NCBI RefSeq assembly: GCF_031143425.1 | Contig: NC_090444.1 | Span: forward strand, 61,437,533-61,501,532 | DNA: 64,000 nt | From: Pleurodeles waltl | Taxonomy: Eukaryota; Chordata; Amphibia; Caudata; Salamandridae | Direction of reading: 5' to 3' | Part shown: positions 22,083 to 34,796 of the stretch, piece after piece | Layout: the number at the start of each line of letters is the position of its first letter | How positions within the stretch are numbered: position 1 is the first letter of the stretch | Translations under genes and position numbers: made by a program | Notes under the pieces: model-generated | Told to the model about the DNA's origin: nothing | Database searches by the model: none | The model's input: only the letters and a program-made list of their open reading frames with translations

Positions 22083-24199
22083 GTCTGCCCACCTCAGAAC
22101 TTAAATATCTTGTCAATGGGGACCCTGTTGGCGCAACCATTGGAGAACTTCCTCCAATGGCCCGATGGAGTGGGGGCCATGAGAGAAAGGGTATTTCACT
22201 GTCCGCCTTATTTAAGATGAACAGTGTAAAGTCTTTTTTTCCTCTTGTCAGTGCCACAAAACCCTGGTGATGAAGAACAGAAAAAAACAATAAGGACTTC
22301 ACACCCTGAGAGAGGACTTCAAGGTGCAGGTCATTAGTTTTTCTGTTTCTCAGAAACAAGCTTTGGGAGTTTGATCATGAGGGGGTTTTAAAAAGTTCCT
22401 TCATGTTTTTAACCGTGAGATCTTTCACAAGTTTTCTATCTACCACATGGTCCCTAGTGCGCAGCACTGGATAGCTCTTTACGTAAGAATCTTCCAAGTA
22501 TTTTATCCAGGCCCCTTCGGGGACCATCTGTGTTGCTTACTATCCCATTCCCAGATGTACCAATTTCCACAATTTCCTTGTATCTTTTGTGTTAATTATT
22601 CCCAGCATTTCTTTCCAGTCGGCATTGAAAGAGGCCATTGTTTTCTCTTTGTTTTCTTATATTTTCTCAAATTGTCTTACTTTCCCTTCAATGTACTCAT
22701 CCTGACCTTTCTTCAGACACCGTTGCATATTCCTCAGTTGGCTCTTCAGTTTCTGACATTCTGAGTCACACTACAGCTTCTGATTGGCCCCCACATTCCT
22801 TCCTGTAATCCCCCTCTTTCTACTCTTACTTTGTTCCACTTATAATGACTTTTTTCATTATCCCAGAAGACTAGACCTTTGTGTTTTTAGGCTTTTGTGA
22901 AATACCTGTAGAATTTAACTGAATGTTGCAACTATTTCCAACTTCCTCTTCTCTGTTCTGGTTTTTTAGGCTTCTTGGGGGTGTAAAATATGCAATCGCA
23001 CCCTTCTCTCCCTTTCTCACAAACTTCAGGGGACACTGGGCTGGCAGTGGGAGGTGGTCACTACCATCTATTCGCAACACCCTGAAGTCTGCGATTACAT
23101 GAACATGCCACGCTGGTGCAGACACATCATCGATTGGGCATTTCTGGGATTGCTCTAGTTGCTGAGCCCTCCGCTGTTGGCAAGAGCGTGGGATGCCTCC
23201 ATAACCGCCTGGGCAGAAGTGCTTGGAAAGCTCTTACAGTAAATGTTGGTGTAGAAAGTGCCGAAGCCACCACCGGTCCTCAGTATGTGGACTCGTCGCC
23301 ACCACCACAAATACGGGACCGAAGGCGCTCCCTTCTAAACATGGCCGAAGAGGCGGTTCTGAAAACAAAAGATGAGCTCGAATTATGTCCGTTCATCACG
23401 ACAAACCTTCAGTATTTTACAAACCTTCACTATTTCGACACCTTAAAAGAGTTGGTGTAAGGAATGTAGAACAACTCTACTGGATCCCACCAAACCCCCT
23501 TCTTTGGATTATTGGAACTATTTGGGACTGCGGGATCAATGGAAATGGTAGAAGGATACATTATCTCATGCAGATCCTTATGGGTTATAGATACTGATTG
23601 TTTTTATGCTGTGTTGAAGGAATATGTTGTAACAAAATGTGATAAGAATACGTAGATTCTACATGACTTTAAGTGGCTTCAGGATAGAAAATCAGATCGA
23701 ATGGTAAACTGATTGGAATTCTGCAGCAATTAGTTACCTGGAAATACTGGTCATCGAAGGTGCAATGAATTGAAATGGTTTGATAATTCTCTGGCAAATT
23801 GGGATCTTTGCAAACAAATAGGTATCAAAGTTGACCCTGTTCCCTTTGCCACATGAACCATCCAGGATACACTTCTGGCAGTAAAGGCTGCAGGACGCGC
23901 CGCGTGCAAAGACCTGGAGACCATGAGCCGAAACGGTGCGAGGCCAGTCTAGGAGAGGAGGCACCTGGCCTTCTGCAGGACAGGCTGGAGCTCAGAGAGA
24001 ACTTACCTTCCTCCTGCCTGTAAAGATTTGAGCTGTTTTTGAAAAACGTTCTTGGGTCCCCATTTGATTATCATATTTGATTCTAGTTACAAACGTTTTT
24101 TATTTACGCCATTGAAAAATGTTCTTCATTATTTAAAATAATTCCATATGTTGACTTTGTTTGACAGTTTCGTTCGGGGTTAACCATTAAAGTAATTTA
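22083..24199. other. Unassigned sequence
   Basis: No intact gene. A 114-codon open frame at 23116-23460 (plus) has no motif I know. Minus strand near 22430-22640 includes a short open stretch (KEMLGIINTKDTRKLW) that might be a retroelement gag remnant, but it is broken by stops. 22750-22890 is T-rich. Confidence 0.35.
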
Positions 24200-24900
24200 A
24201 TACAATTCAATGCATTCAACAAAATGTTCAAAAAAAGATGATTAAGACAATGCATTCAATATAATATCTTTATTAACACAACACATTCGATGCACTGTAT
24301 ACATTCAATATCATATAGTCAGGGCCACTGGAATTATGCGATTGTGCGGCCGCTGCGATTGTCACATAATGATACATTTGCTGGTTTTGCCACATAATCC
24401 ATCATCTGGTGCATAATCTGCAGATTTTAACAAAAACAAAATTCTAGCTCAAATGGTTCGAAAGTTGCTAAAAATGCAGCGACCGGGGTTGCCACACAGT
24501 AGAAGGCCCTTTGCAAAGCTGGACAGGTGACCTTTCTGTTGCTTATCGCTATATTTGGGTGTTAAACTGGTGCTAATGAGGTGCAACCAATACCCAGAAA
24601 GTGTTATCAAGTTTAAAAATGATGAAATAATGAAGCAATACTATTGCATAATGTGCCACATTATGCCACATAATTTGCATTTTCTTTCCACATAATTTAC
24701 TCAATCCTGCCGCATAGTTTGCCCCTCTCCTGCCTCATAATTCTAGGGGCCCTGCTCATAGTACATTCAGTACATGGAATTCTATAGAATACATTCAGAC
24801 ATGGAGGTGAATATAATCAGTGCATGTAATACAATACATTAAACATAATCCATTCACTACAACACAGTTCCCTCAATGCAATAAGTCCAATGCACCCAAT
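24200..24900. repeat. Degenerate CATTCAATA-type minisatellite split by a MITE
   Basis: AT-rich sequence with repeated CATTCAATAC/CAATGCATTC motifs on both sides (24200-24319 and 24755-24900) of the MITE at 24320-24754. The unit is too degraded to fix a period. Confidence 0.6.
24320..24754. mobile_element. hAT-like MITE (CAGGGCC...GGCCCTG)
   Basis: 435 bp; termini CAGGGCCACTGGAATTATG and CATAATTCTAGGGGCCCTG pair at 17 of 19 positions. Flanks CATATAGT and CTCATAGT match at 6 of 8, consistent with an old 8-bp duplication. The body is rich in repeated CACATAAT/GCATAAT motifs. Partial copies lie near 35190-35280 and 56395-56512. Confidence 0.7.
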
Positions 24901-24907
24901 ACATAAG

Positions 24908-25330
24908 GGGTATTTTTACAAGAAAGTGTTGCATCAGTCCTGATGTGCCACTTTTCTTGCGTCGCACCCTGCTCCACCTAAAGACACCATGGTTGCGGCA
25001 TATTGACAGTACAGTGCACCATGGCAGTTGTTAGCACAATAGTGTCAAAATGTTTGACGCTATTGTAGTGCTTTTCTGCACCAGCGTAAAAAATGTTGAC
25101 ACTTGTGCAGCAAAGCACAGGGAGGCCCATTGATTAAAATGGGTGCATCATTTTAACGCTTGCTATGAGCAGGAGTTAAAAATGACGGAAAAAAATGGCG
25201 CAGTGAAATCTTGTAAATTTCACTGTGCCATTTTTGCGGGCCTCCTTGTGTCGGAACGCCCCCTGACGCATACATTATGACTGACGCAGGCATAATGTGG
25301 CGCAAGGCGTTGCAAAGTGGCGCAACCCAA
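24908..25330. mobile_element. Truncated Harbinger-type MITE
   Basis: Shares CATTATGACTGACGCAGG, ATAATGTGGCGCAAG and the GGCGCAGTGAAATCTTGTAA block with the MITE at 21567-22079. The right end is missing. Confidence 0.65.
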
Positions 25331-25681
25331 CCCCTTGGTGTTTACCTATTTCCTCACATATATTGTTCCCATTTTCACCATCTTTGCTATTTGAATTAAC
25401 AATAATCACTTCAATGCTCACAGTTCATAATGTTTCACATATAAACTCATTCCTGTGCTGCGAAAACTTGCTAATGTCTTTTAACAGCAGTTGTGCTCTA
25501 AAAATGTAAACTAAAAAAATATATCACCAGTAAAATTTTAGGTTAACACTTTTTTTAACTGAATGTCACTGAAAACATAACTGTCCACTCCAGTGTGCTC
25601 TTATCACCAAAAAAGTGACTCTCTCTTAGAGTTTATGGCTCCAAATTATCATGCTAGAAAGCAAGACCCATATCTATAGGC
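25331..25681. other. Unassigned AT-rich sequence
   Basis: Nothing recognised. Confidence 0.5.
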
Positions 25682-25950
25682 AGTGGGCCCAATTCACAAA
25701 GGTAAACAGAGACCAAGGGCCATATGTACGAACACATTTTCCCATAGACGCAGAATGGGTAAAACCCTTTGCTACATCTGGCCCCAAATGTCTACGTTTA
25801 GACAAAAAAATTAAGTTTAGACCTAAAGGCTTACTTTGCTGGTAGTAGAGTTGGACTTCTGGTCTAAACTTAGACTTTACTTGTAGTAAAGTTAGACTTT
25901 TGGTCTAAACTTAGACTTTTGGTCTAAGTTTCCCTTTGTGAATCAGGCAC
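25682..25950. mobile_element. Inverted-repeat MITE (GGGCCCAATTCACAAAGG)
   Basis: Left end AGTGGGCCCAATTCACAAAG and right end CTTTGTGAATCAGGCACT are inverted. The body is made of TAGACTTTTGGTCTAAAC-like palindromes. The same family builds the element at 59599-61094. A 68-bp MITE is nested at 25717-25784. Confidence 0.7.
25717..25784. mobile_element. 68-bp nested MITE, TSD CAA
   Basis: Begins GGGCCATATGTACGAA and ends TTGCTACATCTGGCCC, nearly palindromic over its whole length, with CAA at 25714-25716 and 25785-25787. Termini match those of the 49935-50644 MITE (GGGCCACATGTAC). Confidence 0.65.
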
Positions 25951-26004
25951 TTTGCGTTGTTCATCGAAACTGTGAGAAATTATGACTTTGAAACTAATCT
26001 CACA

Positions 26005-29000
26005 TTTAAAGATCTTCCAGAGAGGGGAAGAGCGTTAGAACTCACAACACAACCCTGGACTGAGGAAGAGTTAGAGACGAAGACACAGCATAAGAACCTT
26101 TCCGAGATGGGAACAGGGCTAGGAGAAGAACTCACAGAACAATAACACCCAGATAGAATATAAGGGTTAACTGAAAAACTCAAATCACCATATCTCCCGG
26201 AGAGGGAACGTAGGTTAGAAGAAGCCACGGCACAATTACCCTCAGAGAAGAGATGAGGGTTTAGAGGAGACATCACAGCACAAGAACAAACAGAAAGGGG
26301 AAGAGGGTGAAGAGAATGGACACCACAAGAACCAACAGAAAAGACATAAAAGCTACCAAAAGAACTCAAAGATCAATAACACCCAGAGAGGAGAAGAGCA
26401 AAGCAAAGAATCTCTGCAGAGGAGAAGTGGGTTGAGAGAAGAACTCACAGCATAGTAGCCTCCACAAAAACTAATAGTACAAGAAAGCCCAGAGTGGAGA
26501 AAATGGTTAGAGGAAGACATCACAGCACAAGAAAAAAATGAGAGGGGAAGAGGGTGAAGAGAATGCACGCCACAAGAACCATCAGAAAAGAGATGAAGCC
26601 ACCAAAAGAACTAAAAGTCCAGTAACACCCAGAGAGGAGAAGAGGGTTAGGAGAGACACACAGCAAAAGAATCTCTGCAGAGGGGAAAAGGGTTAGTGGA
26701 AGAACTCACAGCATAGTAGCCTCCACAAAATCTAACATCACAAGAAAGCCCAGAGCGGAGAAAAGGGACAGGGTAAGAACTCACAGAACAAGAACAAACA
26801 GAGGGGGGAGAGAGTTAGGAGTAGAAGTTACAGCACAAGAACCTTCACAGAATGAAAGAGGGCGAGAAGAAGAACTTATAGAATAAGAACATCCAGAGAG
26901 GGGCATAAGACTAGGAGAAGAACGTGCAGAAGAAGAACCTAAGAAAAGACAAGAAGGCTAGCAGAAGAAATCACAGCACAAGAACACCCAGAGACAGGAA
27001 GAGGGATAGCAGAATGAACATCAAGAGAACCATCAGAGAAGAAGGTCATGAAAAGAACTCACAGACCAAGAAAACTAAGAGAGGGGAAGAGGCTTCGGAG
27101 AGATTCACAGCAAGAGTCCCTTTGGAGCGGGGAAGAGGTATAGGAAAAAAACTCATAGCAGAATAGCTTCCACAAAAACTTACAGCACAAAACACCCAGA
27201 GAGGGTGAGTAGAAGAACTCAGACCAAGAACCCACCGAGAGGTTACAAAGGTTAGAAGAAGAACTCACAAAACAAGAACCTGCAGAAACAAGAGGAAGGT
27301 TAGGAGAACTCACGGCACAAGAACCTGTAAATAGGGGAACAAAACAAGAACTTTCAAGAGGGGAAGACGTTTAGGAGAAGAACTCCCATTTAAGAACCTC
27401 CCCTGGAAAAAAACACACCACAAAAACCTCCAGAGAAAGGAGGAAGGTTAGGAGAAGAACTCACAACGTAAGCACCTTCATCAAGGGAAAAAGGGTTAGG
27501 AGAAGAGCTCACAGAACAAGACACCCAGAGATGGGAAGAAGGTTAGGAGAAGAGCTCACAGAACAAGACACCCAGAGACGGGAAGAAGCTTAAGAGAAGA
27601 ACTCACAGAACAAGAATCTCTAAAGAAGGAAGGAAGGTTAGGAGAAGAGCTCACAGAGTAAGCGATTCCAGAAAAGTAAGAGGGTTAGGAGAAGAGGTCA
27701 CAGAACAAGACTCTCTAGAGAAGGAAGGTTAGGAGAAGAACTCACAGAAGAAGAACCTGCAGAAACAAGAGGAAGGTTAGGAGAACTCACAGCACAAGAA
27801 TCTCTAGAGAAGGAAGAAATGTTAGGAGAAGAACTCACAGAGTAAGCACCTCTAGAAAGGTAAGAGGGTTAGAAGAAGACCTCACGGAACAAGAACACCC
27901 AGAGATGGGAAGAGGGTTAGGACAACTCCCAGTCAAAGAACCTTGACAGATATAAGAGGGTTTGGAGAAGAATCATAGAACAATCACCTACAGAGAGTGC
28001 AAGAGGGTAGGAGAAGAACAAGAACCCATCAAGAGGGGAAGAAGGTTAGGAGAAGAGGTTGCAGCACAAGAACACCCAGAAATGGTGACAGGGTTAGCAG
28101 AATGCAGACCACAAGAGGATTATGAAAAGAACTCAAAGACAGGGAACGCCTAGAGAGGGGAAGAGGGTTACAAGATTCTCAGAGCAGAAGGACCTCTGGG
28201 GAGGGGAAGAGGGTTGGGAGATGAACTCGTAGCACAATAGCTTCCACAAAAACTCACAGCACAGGAAATCTTATAGAAGGGAAGATGGCTAGATAAGAAC
28301 TCACAGAACAAGAAACAACAGAGAGTGGAAGGAGGTTAAGAACTCAGAACAAGAGCCTCAGATACGGGGGAGGTTTGGGAGAACTCACACAACAAGAAAC
28401 TCAAGATAGGGGAACAGGAACACAACCAATGGAGAGGGCAAAGTAGCGAGGAAAAGGACTTGCAGAACAAGAACCCTCTGAGTTGGATGGAGGGTTAGGT
28501 AATCTCACAGCACAAGAACCTGCGGGTGTGAAAAAAAGTACAAGAACCCATGAGAGTGGAAGAGGATTAGGAGAAGAACTCACAATGTAAGAACCTCCAG
28601 AAAAATTACAGCAGAAAAACCCTCAGAGAGGAGAAGAAGGTTAGGAGAAGAACTCACAGTGTAAGAACTTTTAAAAAGCCTCACAGGACAAGAGCCCCCA
28701 GAGAAAGGAACAGGGTTTTGAGAAGGACTCACAGGACAAGAACCCACAGAGAGAGAAAGAGAGAAGAGCTTCCAGGGTTGAACGAGTGTTAGGAAAACTT
28801 ACAGTACAAGAACCTCCGGATGGGGAAAGGGTGTTAGGAGTAGAAGGTACGGAACAAGAACACCCAGAGATGGGAAGATGGTTAGGAGAACTGACAGCAC
28901 AAGAGCCTCAAATGAATAGAAGAGGGTTTGGAGAAGACCTCACAGAACAACAACCCCAGAGTTGGTGGAGGGTTAGGAGAACTCACAGCACAAGAACTTC

Positions 29001-30030
29001 CAGGTAGGAGAAGGTGGTTAGCAGAAGAGCGCACAGAGCAAGAACCCATGGAGACCGGAAGAGGGTTAGGAGAAGAACTCACAGAACAAGGAATGTCCGG
29101 AGAGGGGAAGAGGCTTTGCAGAACATACATCACAACAAAAACAGAGGGGGGTGGGAGACATTCACAGCACAAGAACCTCTGGATGAGGGAAGAGAGCTAT
29201 GTGAAGTACTCACAGGACGCCACCCAGATTGGGGAAGAGAGTTAGGAGTAGCTGCATCTTCTAAAGCGTGTTTGGAAAATAACTCAGCACAAGAATCTCG
29301 AGAGGTGAAGAACGTTAGAGTAACTCATAGTGGAAGTACCGCCAGAGAGAGGAAGATGGTTAGGAGAACAATTCACAGAACAAGAACACCCAGAGCGGGT
29401 GGACGAGGGTTAGTAGAACTCCCAGAACAAGAACCTCCAGAAATAGGAAGAAGGTCAGAAGAAGAACACAGAGGACAGGAATACACAGAGAGAGGAAGAG
29501 GGTTAGAAGAAGACCTCAGGGCACAAGAACCCCTAGAGGAGGAAAGAGGGTTAGCAGAAGAAAACACACAGCAAGAATCCCCACAGAGGGGAAGAGAGCA
29601 ATGAGACACCTCACATGACAAGAACCACCAGAGATCAGAAAGGGTTAGGAGATGAACTTGTGATGCAAGACTCCCCATGGAGGTGAAGAGGAGGAGAATA
29701 CACAGCACAGAAAGCCACAGAGAGGGGAGGAGGGTTTGAAGAAGAACTCAGAGCACAAGAACCTCCCGAGGGGGAAGAGGGTTTAATGAAAAACCCACAG
29801 AACAAGAACTCCCAGAGAGGGGAAAAGGATTTGGAGATGATCTCATGGCACACAAATCCCCGGAGAAGTGAGGAGGCTTCAGAGAAATTCTCAGAAGAAC
29901 CTCTGCAAGTGGGTAAGGGGGCTATGAGAAGAACTCAGAACTAAACCCCCAGAGAGAGTGAGAAGGTTAGAAGAATGTCTCACAGAACAAGAAACTCCAA
30001 AGCTGAAAAGTGGGTTTACAGAAGAGTTCA
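26005..30030. repeat. Purine-rich 47-50-bp minisatellite, 4 kb
   Basis: Roughly 80 degenerate copies of a unit reading GAGGGGAAGAGGGTTAGGAG then AAGAACTCACAGCACAAGAA then CCTCCAGA. A clean pair near 27540 has a period of 47 bp. The plus strand is strongly purine-biased throughout. Many Glu-rich plus-strand and Ser/Leu-rich minus-strand open frames result; none keeps one frame across the array. Confidence 0.92.
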
Positions 30031-30034
30031 CAGC

Positions 30035-30560
30035 TTTCCGTTGTTCTCTTGACAACAGTCCTCTTGGGTCTGTCCACCTCGGTCTCTTACATCTGGCCCT
30101 CGTCCTCCTCGTCCCTCTGTTCTGTTTGGTGTTACTGGACCATCCATTCCTTCCTCATCTTGCTGTTCCAGGGCCTTCTGTTCTTCCTACCCCTGATCCT
30201 TCTGTTCCTTCAGGCCCTGCTTCACTAGATCCTGATCCTCTGATCTGCATACCCCTCGTCTTCCTGATTCTTTTGACACTGGTTCCTGTGCCCTTGTCCC
30301 ATTTCTCCTGGTCCTGTTCCTCATCATCTATTTGCTCCTGGTCCCCTCTCACGTTGGTCACTCTGGTGCCCATGGATTAGATCTCCCTAGCACTGTTTCT
30401 TCTTGTACTGGTCAGCCTAGCTCTGGCCACCCTAGTCCTCCTGGTGGTCCAACTCCTGATCTTTATCTTCTTTCTGGTCATCATCCTCATCCTAGATATC
30501 CTCCTCCTTCCCCAGGTTCCCTCCACAATGACTTCAGTCAGGTACAGCCTCTGTGCCTGC
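30035..30560. repeat. Pyrimidine-rich degenerate repeat
   Basis: Directly after the purine array the plus strand becomes C/T-rich, with CTGGTCCTGTTCCTCATCAT-like motifs at about 21-bp intervals. Leu/Pro-rich open frames here are compositional. Confidence 0.65.
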
Positions 30561-30574
30561 CACTCAGATTCTTA

Positions 30575-30600
30575 CTTTTTATTTATTTATTTATTTGTGT
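30575..30600. repeat. TTTA microsatellite
   Basis: TTTATTTATTTATTTATTTG followed by a T run. Confidence 0.85.
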
Positions 30601-30609
30601 TTTTTTTGC

Positions 30610-32133
30610 TTCCATATTATTTTGCTAAGGGAAAGATGTCCAGGACTGAAACGGGGACTTAGTGCAGACAGAAACCCACCCACTAAAATACTGTTTAGCA
30701 TGTTAAACAGGAACCTATAATTTCCAAGATACACTGGGCAGATGACTGAAATACCAGTGTGGCTGAAGGGGCCACTCATGACATGCGGCTTCTAATTATC
30801 CATGCCTGAAACCCAACGCACTTGGTGAATAGTGTGACAAAGTGTGTTGATTCATTTGGAAGCTGAATGAATAGCCACATTCCTTGTGAATTACCCAGAA
30901 GCTTTCCTTACTGTCTTTGCTTTCCCATCCCATGTTCCGGAAAAGCCCCATTACTGTGTCTCCACCCAGTTTACCCCCTGCATGTGCCCCAAAGCACTGG
31001 ACCCTTGGCACCAATTCCCTCATGTACCTGCCCCTCCATCTGTGGTACACATCCCTCCAGTGGCTCTGCGTTCCCCTTTTTCTACTACTTGTCAAATGCT
31101 ACAATGCTGCAAAGTCTGAAACAGCAAGCAAGAACAAAACAAGCAAAAGGCCTTTTCTAAGAATCACAAAATTAGTTCTACCCTTCACAATCTTCCAAAG
31201 CATGACCAAGAACATTAAACAATAAGACTTTCTTGTGAATGAAACAACATGTAAAACATTAGCACGTACTATTCTTTATAGACATAACTTTAAAGAGCAA
31301 TATGCAGATAATCAAATACTCCCAGAATTCAGCGCAAAACCCCTGTGTGCCTTAACCTGAAGCTTTCAAAGCAGAGGCTGGATTCCTTTGTGGGTTATTT
31401 TAATTGTGGATAACACTTAGTTTAATTCATGCAATTATTTGTGTACATGGCACTGTACATGTATATTTGTACTAAGTTTCAAATGTTTCATACACTTTTC
31501 CACACCTCTACTGCAAGATGGTCACCACACCGCCATTTCTTATCGTCACTTTTGTCTTCATGTGCCGCTAAATAAAGAACTTCTTCACATTATCAATCCA
31601 GTCGTTGGTGGTGAAGTTTTATTATTAAATGTTTTGCATTAAAACAACATTAACACATAGACATGCACATTGTATTAACTATGTTTTTCACGGTTGGATG
31701 TATTAATAGTTAATGTAGGGCTGCACTTTAAAATGGCTAAAGTTGGTTGCCCTCTTGCTTTGTGACAAGTAGACATTTTATTTCTAGGTGGAGCTGGAGT
31801 CCTACTTATCGAACACAATGTTCTTTTGTTTTCTTTCCCATGTGAAGAAATGTTTTATTTTCTTTGGTAACCATGGAATGTTTTTATGAGGATCACATTC
31901 ATGAAGATGCCTGCTAGGTACAGGGTGGTCCCTACAGCTCATCTTGCTACAGAGCCTGCCATTTTGAATGATGCAGAGGGAAGCTGTATTGTGAAGAATC
32001 CTGAGAAGCTAACAAGCCTTTAATTGTATCATTGTGCTTAAACCTATTTGAACTGTCTCATGTGAGTGGTGTGTAGGCATAGCAAATAGTAGAACTGTGT
32101 GATTTAAGTTAGTGCAGAGTAAATTACAAGTCA
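30610..32133. other. Unassigned sequence
   Basis: No gene. At 31571 AATAAAGAAC follows a GCCGC stretch and may be an LTR-type poly(A) signal, but no element borders were found. Confidence 0.4.
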
Positions 32134-32138
32134 GTCTG

Positions 32139-34758
32139 TGTAAGGAAATGCCTCCTTGGCATGGTTACCCCCTGACTTTTTGCCTTTGCTGATGCTAAGT
32201 TTTGATTTGAAAGTGTGCTGAGGCCTGCTAACCAGGCCCCAGCACCAGTGTTCTTTCCCTAACCTGTACTTTTGTTTCCACAATTGGCACACCCTGGCAT
32301 CCAGGTAAGCCCCTTGTAACTGGTACCCCTGGTACCAAGGGCCCTGATGCCAGGGAAGGTCTCTAAGGGCTGCAGCATGTCTTATGCCACCCTGGGGACC
32401 CCTCACTCAGCACAGACACACTGCTTGCCAGCTTGTGTGTTCTGGTGAGAACAAAATGAGTAAGTCAACATGGCACTCCCCTCAGGGTGCCATGCCAGCC
32501 TCTCACTGCCTATGTAGTATAGATAAGTCACCCCTCTAGCAGGCCTTACAGCCCTTAGGCAGGGTGCACTATACCATAGGTGAGGGCACAAGTGCATGAG
32601 CAAAACCTTAGACATTGTAAGTGCAGGGTAGCCATAAGAGTATATGGTCTGGGAGTCTCATGCACAAACTCCACAGCACCATAATGGCTACACTGAAAAC
32701 TGGGAAGTTTGGTATCAAACTTCTCAGCACAATAAAGGCACACTGATGCCAGTGTACATTTTATTGTAACATACACTCCAGAGGGCACCTTAAAGGTCCC
32801 CCTGGAAACCTTAACCGACTATCCGTGTAGGCTGACTGGTGTTAGCAGCCTGCCACACACCAGACATGTTGCTGGCCACATGGGGAGAGTGGCTTTGTAA
32901 CTCTGTGGCTAGTAACAAAGCCTGTACTGGGTGGAGGTGCTTCACATCTCCCCCTGCAGGAACTGTAACAGCTGGCGGTGAGCCTCAAAGGCTCACCCCT
33001 TTGTTACAGCACCCCAGGGCACTCCAGCTTGTGGAGTTGCCCGCCCCCTCCGGCCACGGCCCCCCTTTTGGCGGCAAGGCCGGAAGAGATAATGAGAAAA
33101 ACAAGGAGGAGTCACTGGCCAGTCAGGGCAACCCCTAAGGTGTCCTGATCTGAGGTGACTCTAACTTTTAGAAATCAATAGGATTAGGGATGTGCCCCCC
33201 TCCCCCCAGGGAGGCGGCACAAAGAGGGTGTAGCCACCCTCAGGGCTAGTAGCCATTGGCTACTAACCCCCCAGACCTAAACACACCCCTAAATTCAGTA
33301 TTTAGGGGCTCCCCAGAACCTAGGAACTCAGATTCCTGCAACCTAAGAAGAAGAGGACTGCTGAACTGAAAAACCTGCAGAGAAGACAGAGACACCAACT
33401 GCTTTGGCCCCAGCTCTACCGGCCTGTCTCCCCACTTCTAAAGACACTGCTCCAGCGACGCGTTTCCAGGGTCCAGCAACCTCTGAAGCCTCAGAGGACT
33501 ACCCTGCATCTAGAAGGACCAAGAACTCCAGAGGACAGCGGCTCTGTTCACCAAAGACTGCAACTTTGCAACAAAGAAGCAACTTTGAAACGACACACGT
33601 TTCCCGCCGGAAGCGTGAGACTTTGCACTCTGCACCCGACGCCCCCGGCTCGACTTGTAGAGAACAAACACCACAGGGAGGACTCCCCGGCAACTACGAG
33701 ACCGTGAGTAGCCAGAGTTGACCCCCCTGAACCCCCACAGCGACGCCTGCAGAGGGAATCCCGAGGCTCCCCCTGACCGCGACTGCCTGCTTCAAAGACC
33801 CGACACCTGGTAAAGACTCTGCATCCGCAGCCCCCAGGACCTGAAGGATCCGACCTCCAGTGCAGGAGCGAGCCCCAGGTGGCCCTCTCCCTTGCCCAGG
33901 TGGTGGCTACCCCGAGGAGCCCCACCCTTGCCTGCCTGCATCGCTGAAGAGACCCCTTGGTCTCCCATTGATTTCTATTCCAAACCCGACGCTTGTTTGC
34001 ACACTGCACCCGGCCGCCCCCGTGCCGCTGAGGGTGTACTTTCTGTATGGACTTGTGTGTCCCCCAGTGCCCTACAAAACCCCCCTGGTCTGCCCTCCGA
34101 AGATGCAGGTACTTACCTGCTGGCAGACTGGAACCGGGGCACCCCCTTCTCCATTGAAGCCTATGCGTTTTGGGCACCACTTTGACCTCTGCACCTGACC
34201 GGCCCTGAACTGCTGGTGTGGTAACTTTGGGGTTGCTCTGAACCCCCAACGGTGGCCTACCTTGGACCCAAACTTGAACCCCGTAGGTGGTTTACTTACC
34301 TGCAAAAACTAACAAACACTTACCTCCCCCAGGAACTGTTGAAAATTGCACTGTGTCTAGTTTTAAAATAGCTATGTCATTTATGTGAAAACTATATATG
34401 CTATTTTGCTAATTCAAAATTCCTAAAGTACCTACCTGAAATACCTTTCATTTGAAGTATTACTTGTAAATCTTGAACCTGTGGTTCTTAAAATAAACTA
34501 AGAAAATATATTTTTCTATACAAAAACCTATTGGCCTGGAATTGTCTCTGAGTGTGTGTTCCTCATTTATTGCCTGTGTGTGTACAACAAATGCTTAACA
34601 CTACTCCTTTGATAAGCCTACTGCTCGACCACACTACCACAAAATAGAGGATTAGAATTATCTCTTTTTGCCAATATCTTACCTCTAAGGGGAACCCTTG
34701 GACTCTGTGCATACTATTCCTTACTTTGAAATAGTGCATACAGAGCCAACTTCCTGCA
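32139..34758 (+). mobile_element. Large LTR (TGTAAGGAAATG...TTCCTGCA), TSD GTCTG
   Basis: 2620 bp bounded by GTCTG at 32134-32138 and 34759-34763. TATTTAG at 33299-33305 and AATAAA at 34492-34497 give a plus-strand promoter and poly(A) layout like that of the 15832-18820 element, with which it shares CTGCAGCATGTCTTATGCCA-type blocks. Open frames inside (for example minus strand 33548-34249) are GC-rich leader sequence with no domain. Solo LTR favoured. Confidence 0.87.
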
Positions 34759-34796
34759 GTCTGTTTCTCAATGCAGAGCAGAGTAGGAATTTTAGG

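Noticed and set aside
23116..23460. 114-codon frame
   Set aside because: No motif, splice or promoter support.
25957..29853. Many 60-200-codon Glu-rich or Ser-rich frames
   Set aside because: Compositional products of the purine-rich array; none spans more than a few units in one frame.
33548..34249. 233-codon minus-strand frame
   Set aside because: Lies in the GC-rich leader part of the 32139 LTR, on the strand opposite to the predicted transcript, with no domain.
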